DNA of 64,000 nt, from assembly GCA_022036555.1 (NCBI GenBank), contig CM039131.1, positions 38,353,920 through 38,417,919 on the forward strand, in the 5' to 3' direction. The DNA comes from Microstegium vimineum. Its lineage: Eukaryota; Streptophyta; Magnoliopsida; Poales; Poaceae. Positions 22,109 to 35,993 of this stretch are shown here, piece by piece. The notes beneath the pieces were generated by a model that was not told where the DNA came from, did no database searches, and was given only the letters and a program-made list of their open reading frames with translations. Position 1 is the stretch's first letter; the number at the start of each line of letters is the position of its first letter. The position numbers and the translations under genes were made by a program.

Positions 22109-22577
22109 TTTCTTAGCTTGGAATAAACCAGTAGCTGAATACTTTGAATATACTTAATTTATGGGTACAAAGCAAATAATACGTGGTCTTGCAGTATGGA
22201 AAATACATATTAATATAGCTTTTAAAGGGAACTAATAAAGCCAGCCAAACATATATTGATGTAGCTTTCATGTGTAGGAGAGTGACAGCTAGGGTAGAAT
22301 TTCTTCTTTCCCCATCCACCACATCTTGAATACTTGGTTTCCTATACACACAGGCTCTAGGTGCAAAATTTCGAGCTTTTTGTGGCTAGGTCGATCTACC
22401 CTGTGGGTGAGGGAAGTTGAAAGCATAGACATGCTTGATTGGGACATATGAGGGCAGCAACATGATGAAGCTAAGCTCAAATTTTGACTCCCATAAGCCA
22501 TAATTGCCATTTTGGTTCTTATTCGACTTTCATAAGAGGATCAATTTCATACCTCACCTTTCGATTTGACCAACTAA

Positions 22578-22804
22578 GACCCTGTTTGCATCAGATAGGC
22601 AAAAGTTTAGTCAGCTAAAGTTAAGTGCTAAGCTTTAGATCACTTTATCTCACTTGTGTGGTCTAATAAATTAATGGCCTTTTTATGAGGTTAGTTAAAT
22701 TTTACATAACACTTTAGACCACATGTTTATAACCTCAAGAGTTCAAGTGATCTAAAGGTGTTAGCCACTAAACTTTAGACCATGTATGAGATCAAAACAA
22801 GACC
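22578..22804. mobile_element. Tourist-like MITE (PIF/Harbinger type)
   Basis: Flanked by TAA on both sides (22575-22577 and 22805-22807). The ends GACCCTGTTTGCATCAGAT and ATGAGATCAAAACAAGACC are imperfect inverted repeats, and 'agtttagtcagctaaa' pairs with 'gccactaaactttaga'. Length 227 bp. Confidence 0.65.
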
Positions 22805-22807
22805 TAA

Positions 22808-24816
22808 GTCTCTCAACTTTTGCCTATTCCTTAGGTCAACTTTGTCCCAAATCCTACACAATTTCTGCATGGGTGTGCCAAATAGGTCTCGAATGGCATG
22901 GAGGGGAATATATAAACTTTTTTCTTGCAAACACAACTTTGGATTTGATCATTTTGTGCCGAATTTAATTTTAGGATGCGTGAAACCTATTTTTGTTCAA
23001 TTTAGTTCTTTTTTCTTGTTGATCTATTGAATTCTTATTGGTTTTGATTATTTTTTTGTAACCCCTCATCACCAAATTCAAGTTGAGGGGCATGATCGAT
23101 TTGCCTAGCTAGGGAGTCAAAGTTTATGTGGAATCTTAGTCGACTCGGCATGCTCACCTTGGAACCATTAAGGATTAGGGATTCTATTGGTCCATTAACA
23201 AGGCCCCTTTTGGAACATATGTACTCCTTTAACATTGATGTGGATTTGGTAAGCACAAATTTGAATATACTCTTATATACATGTAAAACCTAGAAATATA
23301 CTATCATTATGGACCTTTTCCCTGGAAAAAATATTAATAACATTTTGGTTGATATAATTAAGCTGACTTGTGAAATTTTAAATGCTTGGATAGTTCAATA
23401 ATTCTATATGAAGTGCATGATCATTCTGTAAGTTATATATATAGCAGACATCGAGTCGCATGCATACTACATCACACAAGGGCAACAGTTTCAAATGTGT
23501 TATCTGTATTCCATATCAAATGCGGGTATTGCACACGATGTCTTCAACTCATGATACTCCACGCCCAAAATCAAAACAGCATCTCTTCAGTGTGCTTCAG
23601 TACGCGTGCGCATAGTAGGTATCTATATCTGTCCTACGTGTTCCATTTGGATTTGGTTATTAGGCGGGTGGGTATATACATATTATGACTAGCTAGATAG
23701 AGAGTCTCATCGAGAGAGACGGGGTGCACATATACGTGCAAGAGAGTGGAGCCAAGCGGGTATGGACAAGCAAGTAAGGCCTGGACCTGCAGAGGACGGA
23801 GCAGCATGCAACAGCAGCAGCAGCTTGCGGCGCGGCCTGTCCGTGGCCTGGCACCGGCGCGGTGCAGCAATAAAACGCCAGGCTTATGCTTTTGAGCTGC
23901 GCCTTGCATGGTCTCGGAATGAGCGCCGCCCAAGCAAGCAAGCACATGACGGCACAAAGCCGATGCAACATGCATGCAGATCTGCAAAGGCAACGCAGGA
24001 AGCAGCGCGCCGGCAGCTTTTGCATGGATTTCTCCGGCGCGGCGCGGCGATGCACCCCTACTACTACCTTTCCGTTGATCCTCCTTCTTCCTTCTTCGCC
24101 TTCCGTGCCCTGCTTTATTTGCTTGCGGCTTGCCCACAGTACTGTACCGACACACAAGTCATGGCACTGCAGCCGATCGCAGCCACACTTCACCAGGACA
24201 TGCATCGATGTCTGCGCCATGGATGGGGCCGGGGACCCCTGGGAAACAGACATGGATTCGGAGAGAGAAGAAAGGGATGGAGGGACACTGACACGAGGAC
24301 CACTCAAAGTCACGGGATGGAAACGAGACGACGACGAGAATGAGCTGATCCGATGAGGAGGCAGCAAGGTTAATTTATCAACAAGTGCGTGCCTTTACCA
24401 TATGGAGTATACCAGTAAACTACGACGGTTTCCTTTGCATTCCTCTGCAATAAGTGCAAACTTTGCCTAGCTAGCTAGAGTCATCAGGCGTACGTTGTCG
24501 CTGTCTTTAACCGCCAGCCTTTCAGCAAGTCAAAACAACTCAGCTTCAGAGACAGCAGCACACAATTGCTCTGAACAATCGGACTGCATGCCTGCATATG
24601 GCGCATGCCACACAGCTATCATGGGGGCATGCATGCACGCGTACGCCAAAGGTGTGCTCGAGTCTGAAGAGAGGCAAAATTATGTGTCTTGGAGAGAGAC
24701 AGAGAGAGGAGGTAGCTGACCTGACCAGATGCCAGTGGGCATGCATGCTCACCAAGTCACAAGCCAACAGACAACAGGGCCAAGTGATCGATATGGAAGT
24801 ACTACCTCCCTCCCTG
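22808..24816. other. Intergenic, no gene seen
   Basis: AT-rich to about 23.7 kb, then GC-richer. The overlapping ORFs on both strands at 23.63-24.37 kb share the same DNA and none shows a domain, so I treat them as chance. Confidence 0.5.
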
Positions 24817-24937
24817 AGGGTCTATTTGGAAAGCGGGGATTTTTTTCTGGTTTTTATGTTTTTCCTGTAAAAATGAATTATTTACTCTGAAATTTCTACG
24901 TAATTCCTGTAAATATCATGCGTTCGAAATAGGCCCT
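24817..24937. mobile_element. Short Tourist-like MITE, tentative
   Basis: AGGGTCTATTTGGAAAGCGG at the left and CGTTCGAAATAGGCCCT at the right are inverted repeats enclosing about 120 bp of AT-rich DNA. No clear target duplication. Confidence 0.4.
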
Positions 24938-25822
24938 ATAAAAAATATAATTGTGGAAGTGCCGGTTAAGATTGATTAGGTTAGACGAGGTTTATATTAA
25001 ATACTATTAACATTTATATTTTTTTTATAAAAATATATTATATAACTAATCTAATGATACTAGTTTTATTGCACGAATCTTAGTACTATGGAGCAGCCGC
25101 CTCTTCCGACTTCCGTTAGTCAGGACTCAGGAGACACGAGGTAGTACAGTAGACGGGCCGGGACGGGGTGGTAAAACACTGAGGCGAGAAGACAAGGTCG
25201 TCGTCGTCCTCGGACCTCGGGGACATGGCCGTCCGGCCGGCCGGCCGTGCACGCATGCATGCTGCGATGTCCGATGGGCGACGCTGTGCATGGGTCGATC
25301 TCGTGTGTGCTGTGTACCGAGCCATGGGCGTACATGTCTACTCTCGATGGATCCCGTCGTACGTCCTGGGGCTCCTGGAAGGCGGCCGGGCTCGTGGATT
25401 CGTGCATTTGCTTGCCTACTTCCGGTTTGTCACTGTACGTCTAGGGGATCGATCTTATCGTCGATCGATCTCTCCTGTGTTGCTCCACGTGAACGACAGA
25501 ATTGAACGTGGGGATACATATATATACTGCCTTGCATATACAGTTGCTCGCACGCAGTTGAGCGTATATATATAATCATCAGGATATCCACGGTGATATA
25601 TATGGATCGAACGCTCTGTGTCACGTGAGCGCTGGACCAAAAGATTTGCATCTCGGCAACGATCTGTCATTTGATCCGCGCATGCTCCCACACATGCTAT
25701 AGAATCTTATGAGACAAAAAAAGATGTTACTATTTAATACCTATAACCAACAAAATTTAATTACTTATATTAATTTGAACGAATTTATCTTTTTTTTTTT
25801 ATTTTCTAACACAGTCGCCGTA

Positions 25823-25864
<42 letters not shown>

Positions 25865-28800
25865 ATCATGTGTACTAATATTGTTTTAAATGATTTTTAG
25901 TATCATAACTATATGAGTCATGTAAGGAAATATTTTCATGATCGCTGAAACTCTCTATATGTTTAGCGCTCATTCATCAAACTGTAATTGATTGACGTAC
26001 GTGATGGCACAACATGCATGTTTATTTTAATATATTTTTTCAATATTTAAAAATAACATAAGTGGATAATGTAGAAATAATGTAATTTACCATAATTTTA
26101 AATAAAAATATAGAGTATGCATAATTTATGGTTATTTTTTGTAATTTTATTTTGTAAAGAAGTGATAGAATATTTATATTTTTTAATAATGAATAAGTGA
26201 CAATTTATATGTGTAAATTTAAAAGGTCAAGTAGGTTATCTATCATATTTGTGGTACAAGCCACAAAAAAAGAAAAAGAAAAATGAGCGCATATATACAT
26301 GCAGGCGGCGCAGACCGATCGAGATCGGACATATTCACGTACGGCGGCACAGCCTACACTGCACACTCGGCGTGGAGTGGTGCAAGTGCTGTGTGACTGT
26401 GTCCGTGTGCAGTCCAGTCCGGCTCACAAGTCACAAGCGCCTAGTAATTTGTAGCAGCTGAGCGTGCGTGTACGAGCCTCCCTCCCTCCCACTGCCTGCC
26501 GGCTCTTGGCATTTGGCAAGCGCAACTGTACGTTAAGCTATCCCCCATCATCAGGTGCGATTCCCCAACACTAAAACAACAGTGCTGCCGGCCTCCACCG
26601 TCCCCGGCCGCGCGCGCGCCCCCACGTCGTTACAAAAAAAAAAAAAACGGAGCCATGATCGACGTCGAGCGCGTCCTAGTCCACCCGTGCTTTTTACGGC
26701 CGGGGCGAAGTCGGTAACACACACACACACTGGACGGGACGGGAGCCCCCGCGCGCGGCCGGCCGCCTGCTGTTACTGTGAACGAGCGAGTGAGTCGCAA
26801 GGGCACAATCACACGACGCCCAGCCGGCCGGTAGCGCCGCAGCCCTTGCGCGCGCGGGCGGGGGTCCCCCGGCGGGCTAGCGCGGCCAGCCAGCCAGCCG
26901 TGCGCCCGTGCCCCGTGCGCGTGGGCCGTGGGGGCGCGGCGCAGCGCAACGCGACTCGACGCGACTGCTACGGCGGCTGTGCTGGGCTGTGCTGTGCTGT
27001 GCTGTGCCTGCCTGGCCGCGCGCTGCGACGCTGCGTGCCTTGCCTGCCTGCCTGCGGCGGATGATGCATGGGCATTGGCATGCATGGTCCATGCGATGCG
27101 GGCGGGCTACGGCGACACGCATGGGCATTGGCATGCGGCCGCGGCAGGTTGGGCGGAGTAGACTGATAGCAGTGCTTGCGCAGCGGTAGTAGCTAGCCTG
27201 AGCCAGCCGATCGATGGATGGATGCATGTACGTACACCACCACCACCTAGATAGGAGGAGTAGCGTGCACACACGTGACTTGCCGTGCCAGCATGTCGAT
27301 CCGTCCGCGCTGCTGGATCTGCTTTTTCGCCCGCAGGGCCGGCCGCGTGGGAGGGATTGCATGGGAGATCGCTAGCTAGCCATTTGCTCGATGGGCCGCC
27401 GTCGACTTGTCCTGCTCTGCTCGTGTTAAATGTACTGTGGACAGGGATCCGGTCGGGGGTCCGGCCGTCCTGAGATTGTACCCCCTCTCCCCAGTTCATG
27501 CCCATGCATGTGACGACTGTTGTAACACTGTGCATGCTGGTCTCAAATTCGCAAATTGCAACGCATCTAACCCTTTTTTTTCGTCTTCTCTTTTTGGCTC
27601 GTTTTTTAAACAAAGAAGAAAATCGATATTTATTCCCTATATATAATATATATATATATATATCATCGCGATCAGATGAGATGACCGAATTGTGCTGCCA
27701 TCAAGCCACGCACACACAGCACGTACATCATGTCTCCGTCGCTTCAGGTTCCTTTCAATTCGAGAGTGACAATATATATACACTACACTAAATGCATCAC
27801 CATATATATACAAAAACCTCGTTCATGCACGTAACTCTCACGGACGGACTCTGTCGTGTCGCACGCTTGCAGTTCGCCGGTTTTTCTCCCTGGACGTATA
27901 TATACGTAGCAAGTAGTAGTACTTCATTCTCCTCCTCCCAGCTGTAACAGCGCGCGCGCGTCTTTCTTAACCGGAAAGAAACGAGACACCGGCAACCACT
28001 TCATTCCGTGGATTGGCAGCACCGTACGTACGTTACCACGCCCCTTGCTGGTCCGATCCTAGCTTGGCATTCGAGATCATATTCATTATTCAATAAACAA
28101 AGCCGCCAATCGATCTTAACCCTCATCTCGTCTCGTGCCTCATCTCCGTGGACCCTTTTTCGCCATTATTATTCCAATGATGATGGGACGTCGAACCCAC
28201 GACGACGATGCCGGCTAGCAGTCACCCGGCCCTGCATACATATATATATATATATATGAAATTCAGGTCGTTTTCATAGACGACGACGGCGGGGAAAATT
28301 TATTAACGGATCCGATGACGAGGAGATCGAAAGCTCCGTCGTGTGTGTATATATATATATATATACTCTTACTTACTTACTTCAGACACGGCCGGTCTTT
28401 TACCGGGCCTCTCCCTATGCATATCGGTTGCCTCCACGACAAGTCCATCTTGACATGACGTTAACTACTGACGATTCCATCGAACAATATTTAATTTGTT
28501 ACTATTGCTATAAGACTGGTGGCCGGAAAAAAGTTAGGTGAGGATCATCCTTACCAAGGCATAGTGGGGATTGTTTGACTTATATGTGAGTCCCCGTGTT
28601 ATTATAATCATATACATGCTAAATCAGAATGAAACGGTCCACGTATCAGCTACACATCGTCACCGTGTTGTGGTGAGGACGGTTCCTACGAATTTGTTTC
28701 CGTGTGCAGTACTGAGTTGCTACATGCATGGACTGGGTCGGAGCTCGGCCATAATGAGCTAGAGTTTTGGAGTTTTGCAGATAAGGATAGAATCTACCTT

Positions 28801-30057
28801 TGGTAAGCCTCAAATTAACTCATAGCAAGGAAATAAATAGCCCGTTATTTTTATCGATATAGCTCGAAATAGCTTGAAAAAAATTGTGCTGCTATTTACG
28901 TTCATGTACAATTTTACCGCTAAAATTCGCTAATTACGATTTATAAAACGCTAAACACCTTGACCTTAACTCGCTATTTAAAACATTGACTCAGAGAGAT
29001 ATAGGAGTGGGGAAATGATATACTAGGCTACAATCTAGCTCTAATGGGCCTCAAACTCAGAGGGAAATGATAGAATCTAAATTTGTTCGGTCTTTCACTC
29101 AAATGGGTGGGAGTGAGGTATACACGGATAGAAAAAAGTGAACGACAGATGAGCCGTGATGGATAATGACACTCTAGAGGAATAGTAGGAGTAAGAGACA
29201 GAATAATAATAATTAGGAGTAAGACGCTGGACGACGGCGGAGAAAAAGAGAGAGGGAATACATATTTATTACAAAAAAGTATATACTATACTCCTAACTA
29301 TATAAGACGTTTTTGGCTTTTCTTTTAACGTGTACGGAGTATAGAGTTTATGGACAACTGTTCTGCATAAAAACTACTAGCTCTGACAATTTATCCGGGT
29401 GTCTGGTACGGCTGTTTCTACCAACGTGTTTGGATTATTGTTCGCCTTGGCTAATATTACAAACACTTCTATAGCTCTCAATTTGGATGACACCAGTTAT
29501 TTAATAAATATGACACCATCGATCGAATCACGAAGCAAAATTAAATCGATTGTGACTAAAACCAAGCCATATGCCTGCCTCTAAACTCCATGGACGACGT
29601 ACAGCTAAAAAAAAGAAGGATTTGTACGTGAAGCTTTTCTAACCCTTTTCAGGACTACTGTACCTTAACAATGCCACTGTCTGTTGATCGATCAGCCGCG
29701 ACCGCGACGTGCTGAAAGAAACGCTTACCTCACTTCGCATCCAGTGATCAGTATGCGCGCAGTACTCGATCTCATCTCAACTCATTTCACAGGTCACCGG
29801 CTACACGTACGTAGTACTATTTTCTGCCATACAGCAGCGCAATGCTTCAAGATCGAAAGGAACAAAAGAAGGAATCATAGTTGCCTGACCAATTCAATAT
29901 AGGAGTATTCCGGTATCATTGTCGCGTCTGGACGTCATGAGCTGAGCACGGTGACGTGCGTCCATGGAGAAACTAGCTTTATTTGCAAGCTTGCTACGCA
30001 TCCATCTGCAGATCTGCCTGCCTGCATGGCTTCGTCTACAAGGTTGTTGGAGTACAA

Positions 30058-30101
<44 letters not shown>

Positions 30102-32197
30102 AAAGAGGAAACAAAGGTTCCTATTCCCTGCTTATTCCTTCCTCCCGTTTCCCGTCCTGCTAGCTCATGATCATGGATACGAACCCTAAGAAGAATGCCC
30201 GAGAATAACTCCGGGATAAGCTTCTGGCCATGAGGCTGACATCTCACACACACAGAGAGAAATAAAAGGAGAGAGACAGAGACGGGACCATGGCGTGTAC
30301 AGTACTGAGGTCACAAGTCTACAAGACTACAATAGAGTCCCCTCTCTCTCTCTCTCTCTCTCAATTTTTATTCAGCCATGCGTTTCTTTTATCTCCGTAT
30401 TTTTAATGCAGCCGGCCGGATAAGTTTACACGGGCTAATATAGAATTGCAACTTGCACATTAAAGATTTTGACACTGCAAGTTGTCTTTTAAGATTTTGA
30501 GAAAATGGTTAAAACCTACCGTATGATCTGACTATATTATTACATGCAGCTATCCAAAACAGTATCAGAAACACAGAATCGGTTACATATACCTGTACGT
30601 GTTCGACATCTTTAAACCGATATCTTGAGAAAGACCTGTTTTTTGTTCCGGTAACCTTTGGCCTTGCCAAGATCGCCCAGTCAGGGTTCGAATTCCACGC
30701 AATCCTTACAAGAGAATGAAAGTCTGAAACTTTCTAACAAGTCGATCAATTCCTCCAAAATAAAGTTGATCAAGTGGCAACCAATGCAAGTTCATGACAT
30801 ACTAAACATATACTACATACCACCAGTAGGGTATTTCTTCAGTTTTTACAGCGCGCTGGAGAACTGATAGACACACAGTGTCCCATCTCACAAGGCTATA
30901 TATCTAGGGCTAACCGTCTCTCATCTCCACCCCAGGAGATCGATCAACCAACCGGGGAGAATCTCAGGGATCCGGTGGTGGGCCTCCAGGGTCAGCACAC
31001 AACAGTGAACCCACATTCTTCTGCAGCCACTGCCTTGCTATCCTACAAACAAAACGCCAAGCACGTAGTGCACACACACAGGGCGCACATGACACATGCT
31101 ACTCGGATAGCATTACAATTACTGTGCACCTCATGTTGATGCACACATATGCATGCAGACAAAGACGGGTTAAGGAGCCCCCCCCCCCCCCCCCTCCCCC
31201 GGTCTCTCTCCCCGGCCTCCAAATCGAAACAAAACCATCGTATCATGTTGGAATTTATGTCCTTGGACAGGCCATATGTTGCTCACTTAAACTAATGCTC
31301 ACAGAACTCGGAAGGTGTGTGTGATTTGATGTGCATGATTTGGTTTGGTGTGTGCGCGAGCAGCAGGCAGCAGATCGAGTACAGCGAACACAGCGGCCCC
31401 AACAAATTAAAGCCTGATTCCCCGAGCAGCGAATGTTTTTTTTTAGGTTTAGGCGAGCCGGTGAGTCATGAGACTCCTGTCGGCGAACAACCGGATGCGG
31501 ATGATGCCAGTCGCCACCTCGCACGGAATTCCCTCACCTAATGCGCGCAGCGCGCAGATAGCAGATTTCTCTGCACCTAGCCCGGCCTAGAATAGGTTGT
31601 CTCGTTCGTTGGGTTTAGTTAGGAGCATAAACTTAATTGAGCGTTCTAGATTTGGTGCCCTGAGTATATATCTAACTATATTATAGATTGTTCATTCAGG
31701 GACAACCAGGGCGTAGATTAAATAGGGTTTCGTGACGGCCACAATTTGACTTGTTTGACTAGGTTAGTGCCTCTCCGGCCTACTAGGTTCCAGAGGTGAT
31801 TGACACGGCCGGTACATATTATCGGTGTAGCGTATAGGGCGGCTTAATAACAAATACATTCCGTGTGATTTGACGCGTTTGTTTAGCACAAACCTGGACT
31901 ACTGGCTTATAATTATTTATATATACAACACCTATAAGCAAGCAAGCAGGCAAATTAAAAGGGGTTGGGGAATCATATATGACAAATGAAAACAGTGAGT
32001 CAATTGGAATTATCTCAGTAGTTATTTCATTTTTGCTAATTTATTCACGGACACGCACCCACGCATACTGTTGGATATCTAGCGCGCAAAACCCATCACA
32101 CAACGCTGCATGCGTCTTTTTAGTCGTATATATATAGGAGATGCTTCTTTTCTTATCCCCTAGATCTTAGCCATATGCCACCATGTATCTTGTGTAA
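24938..32197. other. 7.3-kb gene desert with microsatellites
   Basis: No supported gene, although several sub-regions are GC-rich (26.55-27.45 kb). It holds simple repeats: (AT)n/(GT)n at 25829-25864, TA runs near 27650, 28240 and 28350, (CT)n at 30062-30100 and 30343-30361, and a poly-C run near 31180. A block at 28.80-28.99 kb ('aatagcccgttattt' ... 'ctcgctatttaaaaca') resembles an eroded inverted-repeat element. CATGCATG (RY-type) motifs are frequent. Regulatory or non-coding RNA content cannot be judged by eye. Confidence 0.5.
30062..30100. repeat. (CT)n microsatellite
   Basis: About 19 uninterrupted CT units. Confidence 0.95.
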
Positions 32198-32470
32198 TAC
32201 TCGATCTCTCGCCATCCATAAATGATAATCGTATGAGATTAGAGGGAAAAGTCAAACTTAATAAATTTTAACCAATAATTAGTCAAATTGTATGAATGTT
32301 TAGAGTATAGAATTTACAACAACTAATTTGTGTTAAAAATACCACTAAGATGATAGTAATGTTTTAGTCATCGACGACTATATATAATAAGAGAAATTAA
32401 TTATCAAAATCTATTTTGTATAACTTTTCCTTTAGTCTAATACAATTATCATTTTTGGATGGAGGAAGTA
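32198..32470. mobile_element. Stowaway-like MITE
   Basis: The left end is TACTCGATCTCTCGCCATCC, and 'ataaatgataatcgtatgag' follows. Inverted, the right end reads TACTTCCTCCATCCAAAAAT then 'gataattgtatta'. TA flanks; 273 bp. Confidence 0.65.
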
Positions 32471-32482
32471 TTAAATAGAGCT

Positions 32483-33893
32483 AAATGCACTAGTGATCCC
32501 TAAACTTGTGTGGTTGTGTCATTCTGGTCCTTAAACTTGCAAATAGACTGTTTAGATCCTTAAACTTATTCATTTATGTGATGTCAGTCCCTAAACTTGC
32601 AAATCGACCATTTAGGTCCTCAAACTAGTTCAGTTGTATCATCCCGACCACTAAACTTGGTATCGAGTCTCATTTGGTTCCAAACAAGTCCATCTAAAAA
32701 CTGACTTAAAAAAGTAATTTATGTCTTTTTTTCATATGAACTCGAATAAGACAAACATTATATTAAAATTTTAACCCTCGATGTGATCTACAACTTTGTA
32801 GCTGAAAAGCTTTAAATTAAAACAGTTTTGGGGTCCCAAAATATTGTTGTGTATTTATAAATTTTCAAATTTAAAATTTAATATTATCAAACAATCTGGG
32901 ATATTGATACAATCTATATGAAAGTTATAGTTATCAATATGCATGGTCTACAACTTTGTAGTTGATTTTTTTTTATTTTATGTTATTTAGTATCCCAAAA
33001 TATTATGTAAGTTACTATTTTTGAAATTTAAAATTTAAAACTATCAAATAATCTTGGGCATATTGAAATCGTCTATGTGAAAGTTATAGTTCTCAAATGA
33101 TCTACAACTTTATAGTTAACTTTTTTATTTGAAGTAGTTAATTATCCCAAAATTTATTTTGAAAAGTTTATAGATTTTAAAACTTTAAATTATTTTTTTC
33201 AGATAATAAACAACTTAAAAAGAACTACAAAGTTCATGATCATATGAAGAACTATAACTCCCATATAGACCATTTCAATATCCAATATAATTTGATAGTT
33301 TTCAATTTTGAAATTTAAAATCTATAAAAATTTAACATTAAATTTTGAGATAATAAACAACTTTAAATAAAAAAATCGACCATAGAGTTTAAGACCATAT
33401 TTAGAACTGTAACTTTCATATAGGCCATATCAATATTCAAGATTGTTTAATTTTAGATTTCAAATTTCAAAAATCTATAAACATACAATAATATTTTGGG
33501 ACCCTAAATAGTTTGAATTATAAAACTTTTCAACTATAAAGTTTTAGATTATGTGGAGAGATCCAATTTTAATATAAAATTTGTCTTCGTTCGAGTTCAT
33601 ATGAAAGATTTATGAATTATATTTTGATATCAAGTTTTAGATCGTCATGTGTGCACCTATAGATGAGACTCAAAACCAAGTTTAGGGAATGAGATGACAC
33701 AACTCAATAAATTTGAGGATCTAAACATTTAATTTGCAACTATGGGTACCAGATAACACAATCGACAAATTTAGGGACTGACATGACACAAATGAACAAG
33801 TTTGAGGACTTAAACAATCAATTTACGAGTTTAGGCACCAAAATAAATCAACAACGCAAGTTTATGCACCGCTGGTACACTTTGCTCAATTAA
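32483..33893. mobile_element. 1.4-kb foldback element
   Basis: Nearly the whole interval is an imperfect inverted repeat. The left arm has 'agtgatccctaaacttgtgt' and repeated units of the type 'ggtccttaaacttgcaaat' and 'gtcagtccctaaacttgcaa'. The right arm has the same units inverted, for example 'ttagggactgacatgacaca' and 'gaggacttaaacaatcaatt'. Pairing continues inward: 'ggtcccaaaatattgttgtg' near 32833 matches the inverse of 'acaataatattttgggaccc' near 33487. The arms are about 700 bp with a centre near 33190. No transposase is encoded. It ends about 35 bp before the left CACTG terminus of the next element. Confidence 0.75.
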
Positions 33894-34384
33894 ATATAAA
33901 CCACTGGAACACAAATAATTTTAGAAGACACTGTCTAGATATTAACCGAGGCCTTTACATAAACCCGATCGCCTTGGTTAACGTATGCAATTAATGGAGG
34001 CGGTCATTTATATTAACTGAGGTGGCTAGAAAATGCCCGCCTCCAAAAATGGATTTATGGAGGCGGTCAATTTAAGACAACCACCTCCGAAAATCCTTGT
34101 CCAGCACTTGCCCACCAAATCCCATGTTATTGGGCGCATATATAAGTGCGACTTAGGGTTTGGCTGTCATTTCTCTCCCCACCTCCCTCACTACCTCCAC
34201 TCTGTCGAGCGTGCGATGGCGACTTTGTTCTCCTCGCCGCACAGCCCTCCTCTCCCGAGTTCTCTCCCTCTATCCTCCCTCTCCATGTGCGAGCGGCAGC
34301 ATGTGAGCGGCGGCGTGGTGGCGGATGCGATGGCCGTGGCGCTCGTCCTCCACCGTATCAGCCACATCCAGCCCCGGCAACGCT

Positions 34385-35843
34385 CACTACACCAGAACAG
34401 CTTATTAGTGGCGATTCAAAACCCCCTTCACTGGCGGATTTTGAACCGCCACAACCAACTCGACAGTGATGAGTTGATCACATCACTGCCGGTCATGTCA
34501 AACCGGCAGTGATGCTTGAGCCATCACTATCAGTTTATTTAACCAACCGACAGTGTATGATTTATATCACTGTCGGTTTTAATTGATCCGATAGTGATAT
34601 TATTTTTACAATTTGCATTTTAATAATGGTTTTGCAGTAATAATCAAACCATTTGATCCAGTGAAGTGAAATCTTATTGTACAATAATTATATTACAATA
34701 CAAAAATCATCAACATTTATATTACAAAAATTCAGTGAAGTGTCAATCTTATTGTACAATAGTTTAACGATTCAGTACTATCAATTCGGTGAAGTGTAAG
34801 TCACCGATCTTGTAATCAAAAACCTCATCGATGAACAACAACGTATTAAATAGTGCACTCTCCGTTGCTTCAAAACTACAAGCACATGGTGTACTAACAA
34901 CGGTTAACGGTGGTCGAGTAGTTGGTGGGTATCCGTTCTTAGTCGCAACCATCTTTGCTTGAAATCCTGCAATAATTAGTGTTGGTTGTTCATCAGCATA
35001 TTTCCAGTCATAACTCAATGCATCCATTACTTCGTTCAGAATGGCTTCAAAAGTACACCATGCGTAGGTCATGTCATAGTCCTCTACCTATAAGTATTGG
35101 CAGAAGACAGTGTTAGTTATAAGAGCAATGTTGACAACATACAAGAACAAATCTATGTATAAGCTATGAGTCTAAGACTTACCATTGGTGAGTTATGAGT
35201 CATTCGTGCATTGAACCCCCGAAGATCATGATACATGTTGTGATTAATAGCTTGAATCTTCACTTAAGACAGAGTAGGAAGTGTGATCCCATTCCTTGAG
35301 AGCGTAGTTGCACATGCCATGATAACATACTTAATAGAAACACCCGTTGGGTCGCCTTTATTCCCACCTCTGAGATTTGTAACACATTGCGAGACCGCCA
35401 ACACCACCGCGGCCACGGCCACTACCACGACCCATCCTAACGGACAGTTGAAAATGAAATACGACATTGGAGTTCTGGATCATTATCTATATGATAAAGT
35501 TGAACATCCACATTGTACACTCCGAAATAGGCGAGTGTTCCTTTAAGCCAAACAATTGGATCAATCATCTATAGTACATATAAGACATATTAATTAACTT
35601 GGATGATCTAGTTTCGTACATATGAAACATATATTGATTAACTTACTATGCTTGGATGATGCACCGGTACTACCGGCAATACCGGATCGAAACCCATCCA
35701 AGTACAATAACCATTCCAACCAATTTCTTCTGGTTTTGGGAGATTTTGACGTCCAACCATCTATATATTAAATGACATATACTAAGATTATATTTCATGG
35801 AGCATCTGTGTTAAAGGACTTATATACTAAGATTATATTTCTA

Positions 35844-35882
<39 letters not shown>

Positions 35883-35955
35883 CAAATCTATATATTATCT
35901 ATATTAAATTTCATATCACATATTAAATAACGTATACTAAGATTATATTTCTATC

Positions 35956-35993
<38 letters not shown>

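Noticed and set aside
23634..24367. ORFs of 173-224 aa on both strands
   Set aside because: Four long frames share the same DNA, there is no splice context, and composition (Cys/Ala/Arg-rich) reflects GC content rather than a protein family.
26555..27613. Several 150-170 aa ORFs
   Set aside because: All overlap antisense partners; Arg/Ala/Pro composition; no motif. Kept only as a GC-rich island observation.
30655..30710. tRNA-like B box 'GGTTCGAATTCC'
   Set aside because: No A box at proper spacing and no flanking structure.
34033..34512. 159-aa ORF spanning the left CACTA terminus
   Set aside because: It crosses the transposon insertion boundary, so it is an accidental fusion of two elements.
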